This document shows positions 9,265-17,498 of a stretch of DNA of 64,000 nucleotides, one piece after another. A model generated the notes under the pieces. It was not told the DNA's origin. It made no database searches and saw only the letters and a list, made by a program, of their open reading frames with translations. Origin of the DNA: Myxococcales bacterium (GTDB lineage Bacteria > Myxococcota_A > Polyangia > Polyangiales > Houyiibacteriaceae); contig JAHEEE010000005.1 of the NCBI GenBank assembly GCA_024640845.1, positions 28,922 through 92,921 of the forward strand, written 5' to 3'. Position numbers and translations under genes: made by a program. The number at the start of each line of letters is the position of its first letter. The stretch's first letter is position 1.

Positions 9265-10632
9265 TCAATACTGCCGATAGCGCCGAGCGACGTGACGCTG
9301 TCGGGCGGCGACTTGCTTGCGACGATCGGCTTCGCTGACGCGGGGCGTACCCTCCGGGAGAGCGTCCGCGATCCGTTCGAATGGCACCACGCGGCATGAT
9401 ACGGTTGGCTGGCGTTCGTCGGGCGGCGACTCGGGAAACGTCGTGCGTAGCGTGATGTAGCCCGACGGGTGCTCCATCGTGTCGAGCCAGTTCGGAACGC
9501 CGGGATCGCGATGAGCGATGACGTATCGGAATCGGCCGTCGTCGTCGCGATGGGCCTGCATCTGGTTGATGCTCGTGAGCCGGTTGGCGTAGTCCAGCGA
9601 CTGACCCCAGTAGTCGGTGAGGTGCATGCCTACGTAGACCGGCTCCTCGACGAGTGTGACCTCGGCAATTAGCGCTTCGTCGGGAGCGAGGTCGAATAGG
9701 CCGCCGCCGAAAAGATTGGTGGCTTGGCCGCCACCGGTGCTCAAACCCGCCTGCCTGGGCTTCAGGATTTCGTTCCGTCGAAGATGAAACGGGCCACGCT
9801 GTGGTGCCTTCTCGAAAGGGTCCAACAGGAAGCCGTAAAACGCGTTCCAGAATCGGATGTTGCCCTTGAGCTTCTTCCCGATGTCGCGGAGCTGGGCGGC
9901 TGTTTGTGCCGCGGTGCGAAGCGGCGGGTGCCTGCCCTCGTTCCCCAACCGCGTGATCTGCATGTCGAGCGAGTGCTCCCGATCCCAGTCGCCAAAGATT
10001 TCCCGAACGTACAGCTTGGTTGCCCCAATCGGAGGCTTCCCCGGATCCCGTCGCACGGTCGCAATGAAGTTTCCGCGGTAGCCCTCCGGACGTTCTGGCG
10101 CCAACAGGATTTCGAATGCGCCGTCAGCCTCGACCTCCATATCCGTCGAGGCGAGAACCCCAGTGACAACACGGCTGCCGTCCCAGAGCTCCTCCAGGCT
10201 CCCGCTGTCTCCGGGCGCAACCGAATGCGCTTCGAAGATCACATAGTGCGGAGCCAAGCGATCGCTCGAAGACGCGACGCCCAGCCACTGCGAATGATCG
10301 AAGGCACGACCCTCGATGCGAAAGGTACCCTCCGAATCGATGGGCGCATAAAGGTAGAGATTATCCGGGTTCTCGATCGTGTACTTGCAGATCGTCCAGG
10401 GATGACGCTGAAAATACGGGAACTCCGGCGTTTGTTGGAGCTCGGTTTCGATCAAGCGATAGAGCTGCCCGAGCAAGTATCGGTGGCCCTCCGCGAGATT
10501 TCGGTCCGTGGCGACGGGCGGATGGATCTCCGGGGCGCTCAACGTGGCATGCGCCTCGTCGAGCGCCGTGATTAGCTCGGCCCAGGCGGCCTGCAGAACG
10601 GCGGCGGCGTTCGGGTTTGGGTTCTCAGCCAT
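9265..10632 (-). CDS. DUF1214-like protein
   Basis: A 455-residue protein from ATG 10632 with no obvious signal peptide or membrane segment. It is rich in aromatic and beta-strand residues (YLYAPIDSEGTFRIEG, DWDREHSLDMQ, YWGQSLDYANR). It has the look of the DUF1214/DUF1254-type proteins often found beside sulfotransferases; that family match is from memory of the pattern and function is unknown. Its start lies within the 3' end of the upstream sulfotransferase gene (8-base overlap), so the two are made together. Confidence 0.65.
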   Translation of the reverse strand: MAENPNPNAAAVLQAAWAELITALDEAHATLSAPEIHPPVATDRNLAEGHRYLLGQLYRLIETELQQTPEFPYFQRHPWTICKYTIENPDNLYLYAPIDSEGTFRIEGRAFDHSQWLGVASSSDRLAPHYVIFEAHSVAPGDSGSLEELWDGSRVVTGVLASTDMEVEADGAFEILLAPERPEGYRGNFIATVRRDPGKPPIGATKLYVREIFGDWDREHSLDMQITRLGNEGRHPPLRTAAQTAAQLRDIGKKLKGNIRFWNAFYGFLLDPFEKAPQRGPFHLRRNEILKPRQAGLSTGGGQATNLFGGGLFDLAPDEALIAEVTLVEEPVYVGMHLTDYWGQSLDYANRLTSINQMQAHRDDDGRFRYVIAHRDPGVPNWLDTMEHPSGYITLRTTFPESPPDERQPTVSCRVVPFERIADALPEGTPRVSEADRRKQVAARQRHVARRYRQY

Positions 10633-11812
10633 GTTGCTTCCTCGGGTCTGGAGGTCCGTCCTCCTTCGCGGGTGCGTCCCACGCAAAGCGATCGAAGAGC
10701 GAGCGAAGCTCCTCTTTTAGCCACGCCTCGTCAATCCCGAATTCCTCGAGTCCGTAGTCGTGTGATGATTTGTGCGAACGAGCATCCTGTTGCGCCACTT
10801 CTAGCGCCGAAGACACCGCCGGCGTCATCTCGATGTCGAGCGCGTCGTAGACCGCTTCCACGGTCGCCTTCGGCTGCGAAACGAGGTCGCGGTAGTCGAC
10901 GATGGTCCATTTCGTCTGCGGGTGCTTCTCCAGTACGCTCAACGGGTAGAGATAGGTGTGGACTGAGTTCACGATGAGCGCCTCGATGCTCCGCTTTATC
11001 CGCGCCTCGCTCCAACCCTGGGAACGCCAGGTCTTCTCCAGCATCTTCAGAAGGCTCGGGATCGCCTCGCGTGGATCCCGCATCATCACCACGAATCTCG
11101 CGTCGGGAAAATGCTCGATCAGACTCGCGATTCGTCCCGAATAGGACGGGTTCTTGCTGCAGTGGATCTTCTGCGCGCCCGAAAGGCAAAGTTGCCGGCG
11201 AACCCCGGCCGCGTAGGCGCGCATGACCCGGCGCCGGCGCTTTGGCGTCCATTCATCGACGTAGTACACGTCGAATTCCGGCATTCCGGGAAACAAAGCG
11301 ACCCAGGTGCTCGCGATGCACGACGCTGTAAGTACGAAGTCGTCTTCTTCAGGAACGAAAAGCCCAACGTGGTGCATGTCGCGGGCGCCTTCGAGTGCAT
11401 CGTCCTCGGCGGCAACGAGCTTTTTCTTGAAGAACGAGCCGAACAGGTTCCGATCGAGGGCGCCCACAGCACGGAGGAGCCGCTTCTGAACAAGTGATGG
11501 GAACAGAAGCTCGTACAGGAGAAAGAAATTGAACCGATCTGCGTCGCTCACCATTAGGCGATGGATCAAGGTCGTGCCACTTCGTGCGTGACCCACCACG
11601 AATACCGGTTCTTCGATGCGGGCGCGATGGAGCGAGGGAGAGAGGTTGTCGAGCAGGTAGAAGAGCGCTGTCGTTCCTGAGTACAGAGGGATGAAGACGA
11701 GCGCGACGAACAGCGCCGTCGCCCTCGGACGGATGTGCGGCTCGCTCCAAGCAAGGCGGAGCATGAGTCGATAGAGCGTGAAGTCGAAATACAGAGCTTC
11801 CTCCGCGTTCAC
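10625..11812 (-). CDS. sulfotransferase family protein
   Basis: PAPS-dependent sulfotransferase of about 395 residues. The 5'-phosphosulfate loop is visible as PVFVVGHARSGTTLIHRL and the 3'-phosphate site as RFVVMMRDPREAIPSLL, with the YRDL segment further on. The frame is open to 12106, but that extension overlaps the divergent glutaredoxin-like gene and is low-complexity, so GTG at 11812 (VNAEEALYFDF) is preferred; this start is uncertain. Near the N-terminus (about 35-55) is a hydrophobic stretch that may anchor the protein. It overlaps the DUF1214-like gene by 8 bases. The acceptor (lipid, sugar or small molecule) is unknown. Confidence 0.88.
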   Translation of the reverse strand: MNAEEALYFDFTLYRLMLRLAWSEPHIRPRATALFVALVFIPLYSGTTALFYLLDNLSPSLHRARIEEPVFVVGHARSGTTLIHRLMVSDADRFNFFLLYELLFPSLVQKRLLRAVGALDRNLFGSFFKKKLVAAEDDALEGARDMHHVGLFVPEEDDFVLTASCIASTWVALFPGMPEFDVYYVDEWTPKRRRRVMRAYAAGVRRQLCLSGAQKIHCSKNPSYSGRIASLIEHFPDARFVVMMRDPREAIPSLLKMLEKTWRSQGWSEARIKRSIEALIVNSVHTYLYPLSVLEKHPQTKWTIVDYRDLVSQPKATVEAVYDALDIEMTPAVSSALEVAQQDARSHKSSHDYGLEEFGIDEAWLKEELRSLFDRFAWDAPAKEDGPPDPRKQHG

Positions 11813-11888
11813 GCCTTCATAACACGAGCGGCGACATAGCCGGCCTTTCGTTTGATTTTGGAGCCACGCTCGGGCTACCGTTCTGCCG

Positions 11889-12554
11889 GTGAGCGCGGTG
11901 AAGCCTCGGGGGGCGCGTATCGGCGCGGCGGTGGTGATGGGGCTCGTGGTCTCGGGCTGCAGCATGCTTGCAGACTGGATCGACGAGCTCGGCAAGGGCC
12001 TCGAGCCCGAGGCCCCGGCGCCCGCGACGGTCGGCGAGGCCGAAGAGGAATCGCTCCCGGAACGCCCAGCGACTTCGACCGCTCGTTCCGAAACCAGCGT
12101 CATCACGTTTCAAAGCGTCCTCGAGGACACCGAGATGACACGCCAAGAGCGCATCCGCGCGTTCGAGAACCTCGATCCGGGGGCACTTCAAAAGCCTGTG
12201 GTCCGCGCGAACGTGTCCGGTGCGCCGGAGACCGCCGTCGTCGAGCGATCGTCCGGCGCGGGCGCGCCTTCGGATTGGGAGTTAACGGCTGCGCGACGTC
12301 GCGTTCCGATAGTGATGTACTCGACGACGTGGTGTGGTGTCTGCAAACGCGCTCGCGCCTACTTCCGAGAGAAGCGCATCGAGTTCGAGGAGCACGATGT
12401 CGACGAAGACCCGCAGGCCCGCGCGGAGTACGAGGTGCTGAACCCACGCCGCAGCGTGCCCACGTTGAAGATCGGCGACGAGGTCGTCGTGGGCTTCAGC
12501 GCTGCTGCGGTCGAACGAGCGCTCGACACCGCTGCGAGGAAGCGCGTCCACTAG
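11889..12554 (+). CDS. glutaredoxin-fold lipoprotein
   Basis: A 221-residue exported protein. The N-terminus has a signal segment ending in the lipobox VVSGC, then a linker of about 120 residues rich in Glu/Pro/Ala. The C-terminal 75 residues are a glutaredoxin-type thioredoxin fold: VMYSTTWCGVCKRARAYF (redox CGVC), EEHDVDED, and the cis-Pro region RRSVPTLKIGDEVVVGF. It probably acts as a thiol-disulfide protein on the periplasmic side. The GTG start at 11889 is divergent from the sulfotransferase. A strong hairpin follows 14 bases after the stop. Confidence 0.85.
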   Translation: MSAVKPRGARIGAAVVMGLVVSGCSMLADWIDELGKGLEPEAPAPATVGEAEEESLPERPATSTARSETSVITFQSVLEDTEMTRQERIRAFENLDPGALQKPVVRANVSGAPETAVVERSSGAGAPSDWELTAARRRVPIVMYSTTWCGVCKRARAYFREKRIEFEEHDVDEDPQARAEYEVLNPRRSVPTLKIGDEVVVGFSAAAVERALDTAARKRVH

Positions 12555-12567
12555 GTTCGAAGCGACC

Positions 12568-12594
12568 CGGCGCCACCGATAACGCGTGGCGCCG
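12568..12594 (+). terminator. GC-rich hairpin after glutaredoxin-like gene
   Basis: A perfect 9-bp stem (CGGCGCCAC / GTGGCGCCG) with a 9-base loop begins 14 bases after the stop at 12554. There is no T-run after it, so it is only a candidate terminator or mRNA 3'-end stabiliser. Confidence 0.45.
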
Positions 12595-12646
12595 ATTGAA
12601 TCGCCGGCACCTTTGCTCCGTCTAGCTTTCAGGAGAGAGATTCGTC

Positions 12647-13081
12647 ATGCCGTTCACCATGAATTCACACTTCATTTTGGGGGGAATCGCTCTGATTTCC
12701 TCGCTCCTTTCCGGCTGTATCTTCGTCGGGGACTACGACGACTACTACGAGCCTGTGCCCAAGGCGCTCACCTACGAGGTCTGCTACTCCAGCACCGACT
12801 GTCTTCCCGGCGACTACTGCGAGGAGCTCGCCATTCCAGCCGATCTCTACAGCGACTACGTGAACGCGATCTGCACCTTTCAATGCTTCGACGATCTCGA
12901 TTGCCCCCCCTCGGAGTTCAACCTACTACCCGGTGCGTGTGTGGATCACGCGTTCCTCGGCGCAAGAGCCCCCGCGCGTATCTGTGTCGAGCGTTGCCAG
13001 ATCGACGCTGACTGCGATGTGGCCGCGGGCTTCGGATGCGAGGTCATCGCGGGCGAGCGGCTCTGCGTTCCGATTCGATAG
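12647..13081 (+). CDS. cysteine-rich lipoprotein
   Basis: A 144-residue protein with a signal peptide ending in LLSGC, so probably lipid-anchored. The mature part carries regularly spaced Cys pairs (CYSSTDC, CTFQCFDDLDC, CVERCQIDADC) that probably form disulfides. Such short disulfide-rich lipoproteins are common in Myxococcota; function is unknown. An AGGAGAG ribosome site lies a few bases before the ATG. A co-directional redox lipoprotein gene sits immediately upstream, which may be relevant to disulfide formation. Confidence 0.8.
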   Translation: MPFTMNSHFILGGIALISSLLSGCIFVGDYDDYYEPVPKALTYEVCYSSTDCLPGDYCEELAIPADLYSDYVNAICTFQCFDDLDCPPSEFNLLPGACVDHAFLGARAPARICVERCQIDADCDVAAGFGCEVIAGERLCVPIR

Positions 13082-13094
13082 CGGCCGGAGCTTC

Positions 13095-13523
13095 CTAATT
13101 CTCGAGCCGCTCTTTGACGTTCGTGAGCGCGAGCTCGAACTCTCGCGAATTGCGCGCGAGCACGATGTGTTCCGCCAGTCTGCCGAGCACCGGGATCGGA
13201 ATAGCGTAATCGATCTCGAGGGTGAATCGCGTCCCCTGTTCGTGGGGCTCGACAGAGTACGCAAACGTGCTGTGGATCATCCCGATCGTCTGGTGGACTG
13301 CGGATGTGCCCGGAACATGTTCGACGACCACAGCTTGGCCTCGCAGTGGAATGCCGGCCATCTTGTATGTCCATTCCTGTTGCTGACCCCCCCCACGCCC
13401 GATGATGTCGTGAACAGCGATCATGCCTGGCATCCACTCCACGAGCGTCTCCGGATCGTCCACGTATGCGAACACGCGCTCTCGAGGCGCGTGTATGACG
13501 ATACTGTCCCTCCAGGAAGCCAT
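13095..13523 (-). CDS. SRPBCC family protein
   Basis: A 142-residue START-like protein from ATG 13523 (MASWRDSIVIHAPRERVFAYV). The opening strand-helix pattern (APRERVFAYVDDPE) and the following W-M-P-G-M are typical of SRPBCC/polyketide-cyclase-like proteins, which form a cavity for hydrophobic ligands. The frame opens upstream to 13619, but that region is low-complexity and contains the repeat that flanks the RAYT gene. No partner is evident; the stop faces the Cys-rich lipoprotein gene. Confidence 0.8.
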   Translation of the reverse strand: MASWRDSIVIHAPRERVFAYVDDPETLVEWMPGMIAVHDIIGRGGGQQQEWTYKMAGIPLRGQAVVVEHVPGTSAVHQTIGMIHSTFAYSVEPHEQGTRFTLEIDYAIPIPVLGRLAEHIVLARNSREFELALTNVKERLEN

Positions 13524-13592
13524 TCGCTCGCTTTCGTATGACACCACCGCCACCAACCCATGTCCACAAGTATTTATTCCACCCACCCCAAC

Positions 13593-13611
13593 AACCTTCC
13601 CAGGTTCGATT
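13593..13611 (+). repeat. left arm of 19-bp inverted repeat
   Basis: AACCTTCCCAGGTTCGATT; its exact reverse complement occurs at 14829-14847, on the far side of the RAYT gene. A match of 19 of 19 within 1.3 kb is not expected by chance. Confidence 0.8.
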
Positions 13612-13648
13612 TGAAGCAATCGAGCGCCCGAGTGGCCGATATCCGGGC

Positions 13649-14536
13649 ATGTCCCTTCCGCGACGCGTTCTCCCCCACCAGACCTACCTCATCACCCGCC
13701 GTTGCCTGGGCCGTCGGTTTCTGCTCCGCCCGGACGACTCGCTCAACAACGCTTTCGTGTATTGCCTAGCCCTGGCAGCCGAGAAGCACGGCGTTGCGGT
13801 CCACGCGCTTTGTGCGATGAGCAATCACTATCATCTCATCCTGACCGACACCGAAGGCGTGCTTCCAGACTTCATGGCCTGGTTCAATCGACAACTTGCA
13901 ATGTGCGTGAAGCGACTCAGGCGCTGGGACGAAGTGGTGTGGGAGCCGAACGTCGCCTACAGCGCCGTGGAGCTCACCGGCGCTTCCGAAGTGCTCGACA
14001 AAGTCGCCTACGTGATCCTGAACCCGGTCAGCGCGGCGCTCGTGCGTTCACAAGAACGATGGCCGGGCGCAGTGAGCAAGCTCGAGTTCCTGGGCGCGGG
14101 CGTCATGAAGGCCAAGCGCCCCGCTGTATGGTTCAAGGACAACGCTCCCGAGCGCGTGAATCTCCCCTTGAGTACTCCTCCCTGTTTCTCGGAACAGGCA
14201 AGCTACCTTCAAGCTCTCGATACACTCATTGATGCCCGTCTTTTGCAGGTCCGAGCTGAGCTCCGACGCAAAGGCCGTGGGTATCTGGGCCGTGCTCGTG
14301 TGCGCAAGACCATCGTGACAGCGCAGCCCAAGAGTAGGAAGGCGCGCTTAGGCCGCAATCCGACCTTCTCTGCGCTAACTCGAGTCGCTTGGCGGGTCGC
14401 AACCCAGCGCCTGCGGGCCTTCCGCCGTGCGTACCGCGAGGCCTATCGTGCCTGGCGAGAAGGAGATCGATGGGTTGCGTTCCCGGCGGGCACATGGTGG
14501 GTCGTACGGTGTGCGGGCGCGACTGCGGCATCGTAG
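13649..14536 (+). CDS. REP-associated tyrosine transposase (Y1/HUH)
   Basis: A 295-residue protein of the Y1_Tnp / RAYT type. The metal-binding HUH-type motif is at residues 60-62 (SNHYHLIL). The family block that normally reads YxHLNPVRAGLV appears as YVILNPVSAALV near residue 125. The C-terminal third is very basic (RARVRKT, RAFRRAYREAYR). RAYTs nick and join single-stranded palindromic repeats (REPs). The start is ATG 13649; the frame is open slightly further upstream. An exact 19-bp inverted repeat flanks the gene together with the small CPXCG gene downstream. Confidence 0.88.
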   Translation: MSLPRRVLPHQTYLITRRCLGRRFLLRPDDSLNNAFVYCLALAAEKHGVAVHALCAMSNHYHLILTDTEGVLPDFMAWFNRQLAMCVKRLRRWDEVVWEPNVAYSAVELTGASEVLDKVAYVILNPVSAALVRSQERWPGAVSKLEFLGAGVMKAKRPAVWFKDNAPERVNLPLSTPPCFSEQASYLQALDTLIDARLLQVRAELRRKGRGYLGRARVRKTIVTAQPKSRKARLGRNPTFSALTRVAWRVATQRLRAFRRAYREAYRAWREGDRWVAFPAGTWWVVRCAGATAAS

Positions 14537-14634
14537 CCATGCAATAAGCTCGAGGAGCGCGAAGGGGAGCGGAAACTCCGGCCCGTTCACGCTGGACGAG
14601 ACCTCGTCTTGGCAGGCCGCTATCATGGACGGCG

Positions 14635-14814
14635 ATGGAGGATACCGTTCAAATCAGTTGCCCGTACTGCTTCGAGAGCCTCGAAGTCTACATCGACCCG
14701 CAGAGCGAGGGGGAGCTGATTCGCGACTGCGATGTCTGTTGTCGACCTTGGCTGTTGCAGGTCGCGCGCGGCGTCGATGGGAGCTTGTCCGTGCGGGTAT
14801 CGCGCGCACAGTAG
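14635..14814 (+). CDS. CPXCG-motif zinc-ribbon small protein
   Basis: A 59-codon gene. It starts MEDTVQISCPYC and ends with the pattern DCDVCCRPW. The four cysteines arranged CPYC ... CxVCC with following RPW match the CPXCG-type Cys-rich family, a small zinc-ribbon of unknown function found in many Proteobacteria. The start ATG 14635 has no strong ribosome site. It lies inside the interval bounded by the 19-bp inverted repeat. Confidence 0.8.
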   Translation: MEDTVQISCPYCFESLEVYIDPQSEGELIRDCDVCCRPWLLQVARGVDGSLSVRVSRAQ

Positions 14815-14828
14815 ACGACGGGTGGGCG

Positions 14829-14847
14829 AATCGAACCTGGGAAGGTT
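14829..14847 (+). repeat. right arm of 19-bp inverted repeat
   Basis: Exact reverse complement of 13593-13611. The core TCGAACCTGGG also occurs in the tandem repeat at 15224-15278. Confidence 0.8.
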
Positions 14848-14868
14848 CAGAGGGAGAGGGGTCTAGGT

Positions 14869-14997
14869 CTACTTGAGAGTTTCGAGGCCCGTCGGGACAT
14901 CTTTCTTGGCTGCCTTGGCCGGCTTTTTCGCCTTCTTCTCTTTGGTCGTGAGTTTGGGTGCGTTCTTTGTATCGCTTCTCTTGTGGTCTTTGGACAT
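14869..14997 (-). CDS. small lysine-rich basic protein
   Basis: A 42-residue frame beginning MSKDHKRSDTKN with a Lys/Ala-rich middle (KEKKAKKPAKAAKKD). A good ribosome site (GGGAGAG) lies about 8 bases before the ATG. Composition resembles small DNA- or RNA-binding basic proteins, but no family is recognised. It could be spurious, although the ribosome site and strong Lys bias argue for expression. Confidence 0.5.
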   Translation of the reverse strand: MSKDHKRSDTKNAPKLTTKEKKAKKPAKAAKKDVPTGLETLK

Positions 14998-15349
14998 CGA
15001 AAGCTTCTCTCCCGTTGGCGTGCAGCGAAACCGGCTTACGGCCTGAACAGCGCAACGAACTCTAGTATCCGAAGGCCGCTAGAGGGGGCAAGGTGACCCG
15101 GGACAGCCCCCTTTGTCTCACGACTCTTGCCCTGAAACACCGTGAGCCCTCCGACGATGCGATTGTCGCGCCGGGGTCTGCCTTCCGATCGGGGCCTCTT
15201 CAAGGAGTATCCCATCGCTACCGTTGTCGGACCTGGGTTGGCACCGTAGGTTTTGTCGAACCTGGGTTGGCACCGTAGAGCTCAGGTGATCTCGGGGGAG
15301 CGGGCTGGGTCGCCTGTTCGTCCGGTGTCCGAGCGATTACGCTCTCGTC
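14998..15349. other. intergenic region with tandem repeat
   Basis: About 350 bases between the Lys-rich small gene and the lipoprotein at 15350. Apart from the two-copy repeat at 15224-15278, no gene or clear promoter is seen. Confidence 0.6.
15224..15278 (+). repeat. two-copy 29-bp tandem repeat
   Basis: Copies at 15224-15249 and 15253-15278 share TTGTCG-ACCTGGGTTGGCACCGTAG with one difference (G/A). The CGAACCTGGG core is shared with the inverted repeat around the RAYT gene, about 0.4 and 1.6 kb away. Confidence 0.75.
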
Positions 15350-16087
15350 ATGGCTCATGTTCGCGTCATCGCTACCGGCCTCGCATGCTTGGCGGTCGCT
15401 TGCGCCCCCGCCTCGTCGGCAGCGCCGACTGAGCCGTCGCCCGACGCCCTGGCGACCGCGCTGACCCCTCAGCAGCCGCCCGAGTACTACGTTGATCAAG
15501 CGAACAAGTACTTCGATACCCTCGACATCAGCGCCGACCCTGACAGCGCGCCCAGTTATTCGATACTCGTCGCACGATGGGAGCTGCCGCCCTGGCTCTG
15601 GCTGACAGGATACGGCCGCGAGAACATGGAGCTCACCACGGATCTCGCTGTTTCGTTCGAACCATCGACCGTCCCGACGCGCGACTGTCGCGCATTCTCA
15701 GTTCAGCCGTTCGCTCGTTGCTACGTGTCCTTCGACTACGAACAGGGCGACTGCCCCATCTACGAGGAGTTCGTGTTCAACGATCAAGGCGAGATCACGT
15801 TTATCGAAGCGTGGTCAGACCAACCGGGCCTCTTACCCATGTCCGATCCAAACGACCGTTGGGCGGAGGGCCCCGACGTGCAGCGGCTCTCGACTCGGGT
15901 CCCCGGCTTAGGCAACGAGCTCGGGCTCATCGATCTCGACTCCGAGGCAATGCTGCAGGCTGCGTCAGAAGACCCGGAGCTCGCAGACTTCGTGCGACGC
16001 GCTCGAAATTTCTGGGGCTCCTGGCTCGAGGCTAGCGACGAGGCCGGACCCGACTACTATGCACGCGGATGCGGTTGGCTGGAGTGA
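15350..16087 (+). CDS. hypothetical lipoprotein
   Basis: A 245-residue protein with a signal segment ending in LAVAC, so a probable lipoprotein. The mature part has one recognisable feature, a small beta-rich domain (CRAFSVQPFARCYVSFDYE, EFVFNDQGEITFIEAWSD) that recalls NTF2/SnoaL-like folds; this is a weak impression. It contains a few Cys that may pair. The stop lies just upstream of the patatin gene, so the two may be co-transcribed. Function unknown. Confidence 0.6.
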   Translation: MAHVRVIATGLACLAVACAPASSAAPTEPSPDALATALTPQQPPEYYVDQANKYFDTLDISADPDSAPSYSILVARWELPPWLWLTGYGRENMELTTDLAVSFEPSTVPTRDCRAFSVQPFARCYVSFDYEQGDCPIYEEFVFNDQGEITFIEAWSDQPGLLPMSDPNDRWAEGPDVQRLSTRVPGLGNELGLIDLDSEAMLQAASEDPELADFVRRARNFWGSWLEASDEAGPDYYARGCGWLE

Positions 16088-16103
16088 GCGTCGGGAGAGC
16101 AAG

Positions 16104-17498
16104 TTGACCGAGACATACGAGAGTTGGCGTCGCCGCGCAGAAGACAAGGCGGCTCGCGCCGGAGCCGAGGCGTGGCGCGCGAACCCCGAGTCATCTGTCT
16201 ATGACGCTGCGCTGCTGCGACGCCAAACCGAGGAGCTCACACGAACCCGCGAGGCGGGCAACGCAATGATGCTCGTTCCGTTGCTTCGTGAGGCGCTCTA
16301 TCGCCACCTAGCCGAGCTGGCCGACCCGCGTCTTTACGCGCTGACGCCGCTCGGCACCAAGCATGTCGTCGAGGCGTTCTACGAGGAAGCGCTGGCGTGC
16401 ATTGCCTACCTCGCAGACCCAGCACAAACCGGGCTCGATCCCGAATTCACGCTCGCTGGTTTCAAGCGAGCAGCCCACATCTTCGGGCGCTCCGCCCTTC
16501 TATTGTCCGGCGGCGCATCCCTAGGCTTCTTCCATCTCGGGGTCGTCAAGGCGCTCTGTGAGCATGCCCTTCTGCCTGATGTTCTTTCCGGTGCCTCGAT
16601 GGGTGCGTTGATCGCGTGCGGCGTGGGCGTTCGTACCGACGAAGAACTCGAGGCGCTCTTCGAGGATCCAAGTGTCATTCGGACCGACGCGATCAAGCGA
16701 CTCCCTCCGAGACGCGCGGCAAGAGAGCGAGCCATGTACGACCCTGCTCGCCTCGAAGAAGTCGTGCTGCACAACTGCGGCGACTTCACCTTTGAAGAAG
16801 CCCATGCCCGCACCGGGCGCACCGTGAGCATCAGCGTCTCACCGACGCGCGAACGGCAAAAGCCTCGCGTGCTCTGCTACTACACGACGCCGAATGTGTT
16901 GATGACGAGCGCGGCGGTTGCCTCGGCCGCCATCCCGGGCGCGTTCCCCGCGACGACGCTTCGCCAACGACTGCCATCGGGCGAAGTTGCTCCTTACATG
17001 GGCACCGAAACCTGGATCGACGGGTCTCTCAAGGGCGATCTCCCCATGCGTCGGCTCAGCCGGCTCCACAACGTCAATCACTTCATCGTGAGCCAAGCCA
17101 ATCCGCATGTCGCACCCATTCGTCGCATGACGCGAAGGCGGGGTGCGCCCGGCGTCCCCAGCATCGTCGCATCGAGCGTTCGCATACAAGTCGCTCATCA
17201 ACTCGAGCTTGCCCGTGATCTCACCCGCCGCACGCCCCTCTACGGTGCGCTGGACGTCGCTCAGTCCCTCGCAGGTCAGCCCTACGGCGGCGACATCGAC
17301 ATTCATCCACGTTTTCGTCCGACCGCGCTCCTGCGTGCGATGTCGAACATCTCCCACGCGGAGCTCTTGAAGCACATCAAGGATGGGGAGCGCGCGACCT
17401 GGCCGATGCTCGCGCGCGTCCGCGACCAAACCTGCGTATCGCGCGCGCTCTACGCTGCGATCCGAAGCCTGTCACTGCAGACAGGCGCGATCTCCTGA
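16104..17498 (+). CDS. patatin-like phospholipase (DUF3336-containing)
   Basis: Acyl hydrolase of about 464 residues. The N-terminal 130 residues resemble the DUF3336 region that precedes patatin in several bacterial and fungal lipases (LPLLREALYRHLAEL). The patatin domain follows: oxyanion loop LLLSGGASLGFFHLGV, nucleophile elbow SGASMGAL (GxSxG), and the catalytic Asp in WIDGSLKGDLP. The frame extends to ATG 16059 inside the upstream gene, but TTG 16104 with GGAGAG before it is preferred; the start is uncertain. The likely substrates are phospholipids or lysophospholipids. The stop overlaps the tail of the convergent PP2C-like gene. Confidence 0.9.
   Translation: MTETYESWRRRAEDKAARAGAEAWRANPESSVYDAALLRRQTEELTRTREAGNAMMLVPLLREALYRHLAELADPRLYALTPLGTKHVVEAFYEEALACIAYLADPAQTGLDPEFTLAGFKRAAHIFGRSALLLSGGASLGFFHLGVVKALCEHALLPDVLSGASMGALIACGVGVRTDEELEALFEDPSVIRTDAIKRLPPRRAARERAMYDPARLEEVVLHNCGDFTFEEAHARTGRTVSISVSPTRERQKPRVLCYYTTPNVLMTSAAVASAAIPGAFPATTLRQRLPSGEVAPYMGTETWIDGSLKGDLPMRRLSRLHNVNHFIVSQANPHVAPIRRMTRRRGAPGVPSIVASSVRIQVAHQLELARDLTRRTPLYGALDVAQSLAGQPYGGDIDIHPRFRPTALLRAMSNISHAELLKHIKDGERATWPMLARVRDQTCVSRALYAAIRSLSLQTGAIS

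Noticed and set aside
12568..12594. Firm rho-independent terminator
   Set aside because: The stem is perfect but no T-run follows, so kept only as a candidate.
13593..13620. tRNA gene fragment (T-arm-like GGTTCGATT)
   Set aside because: No matching T-stem 3' side, no acceptor or anticodon arm; it is one arm of the inverted repeat.
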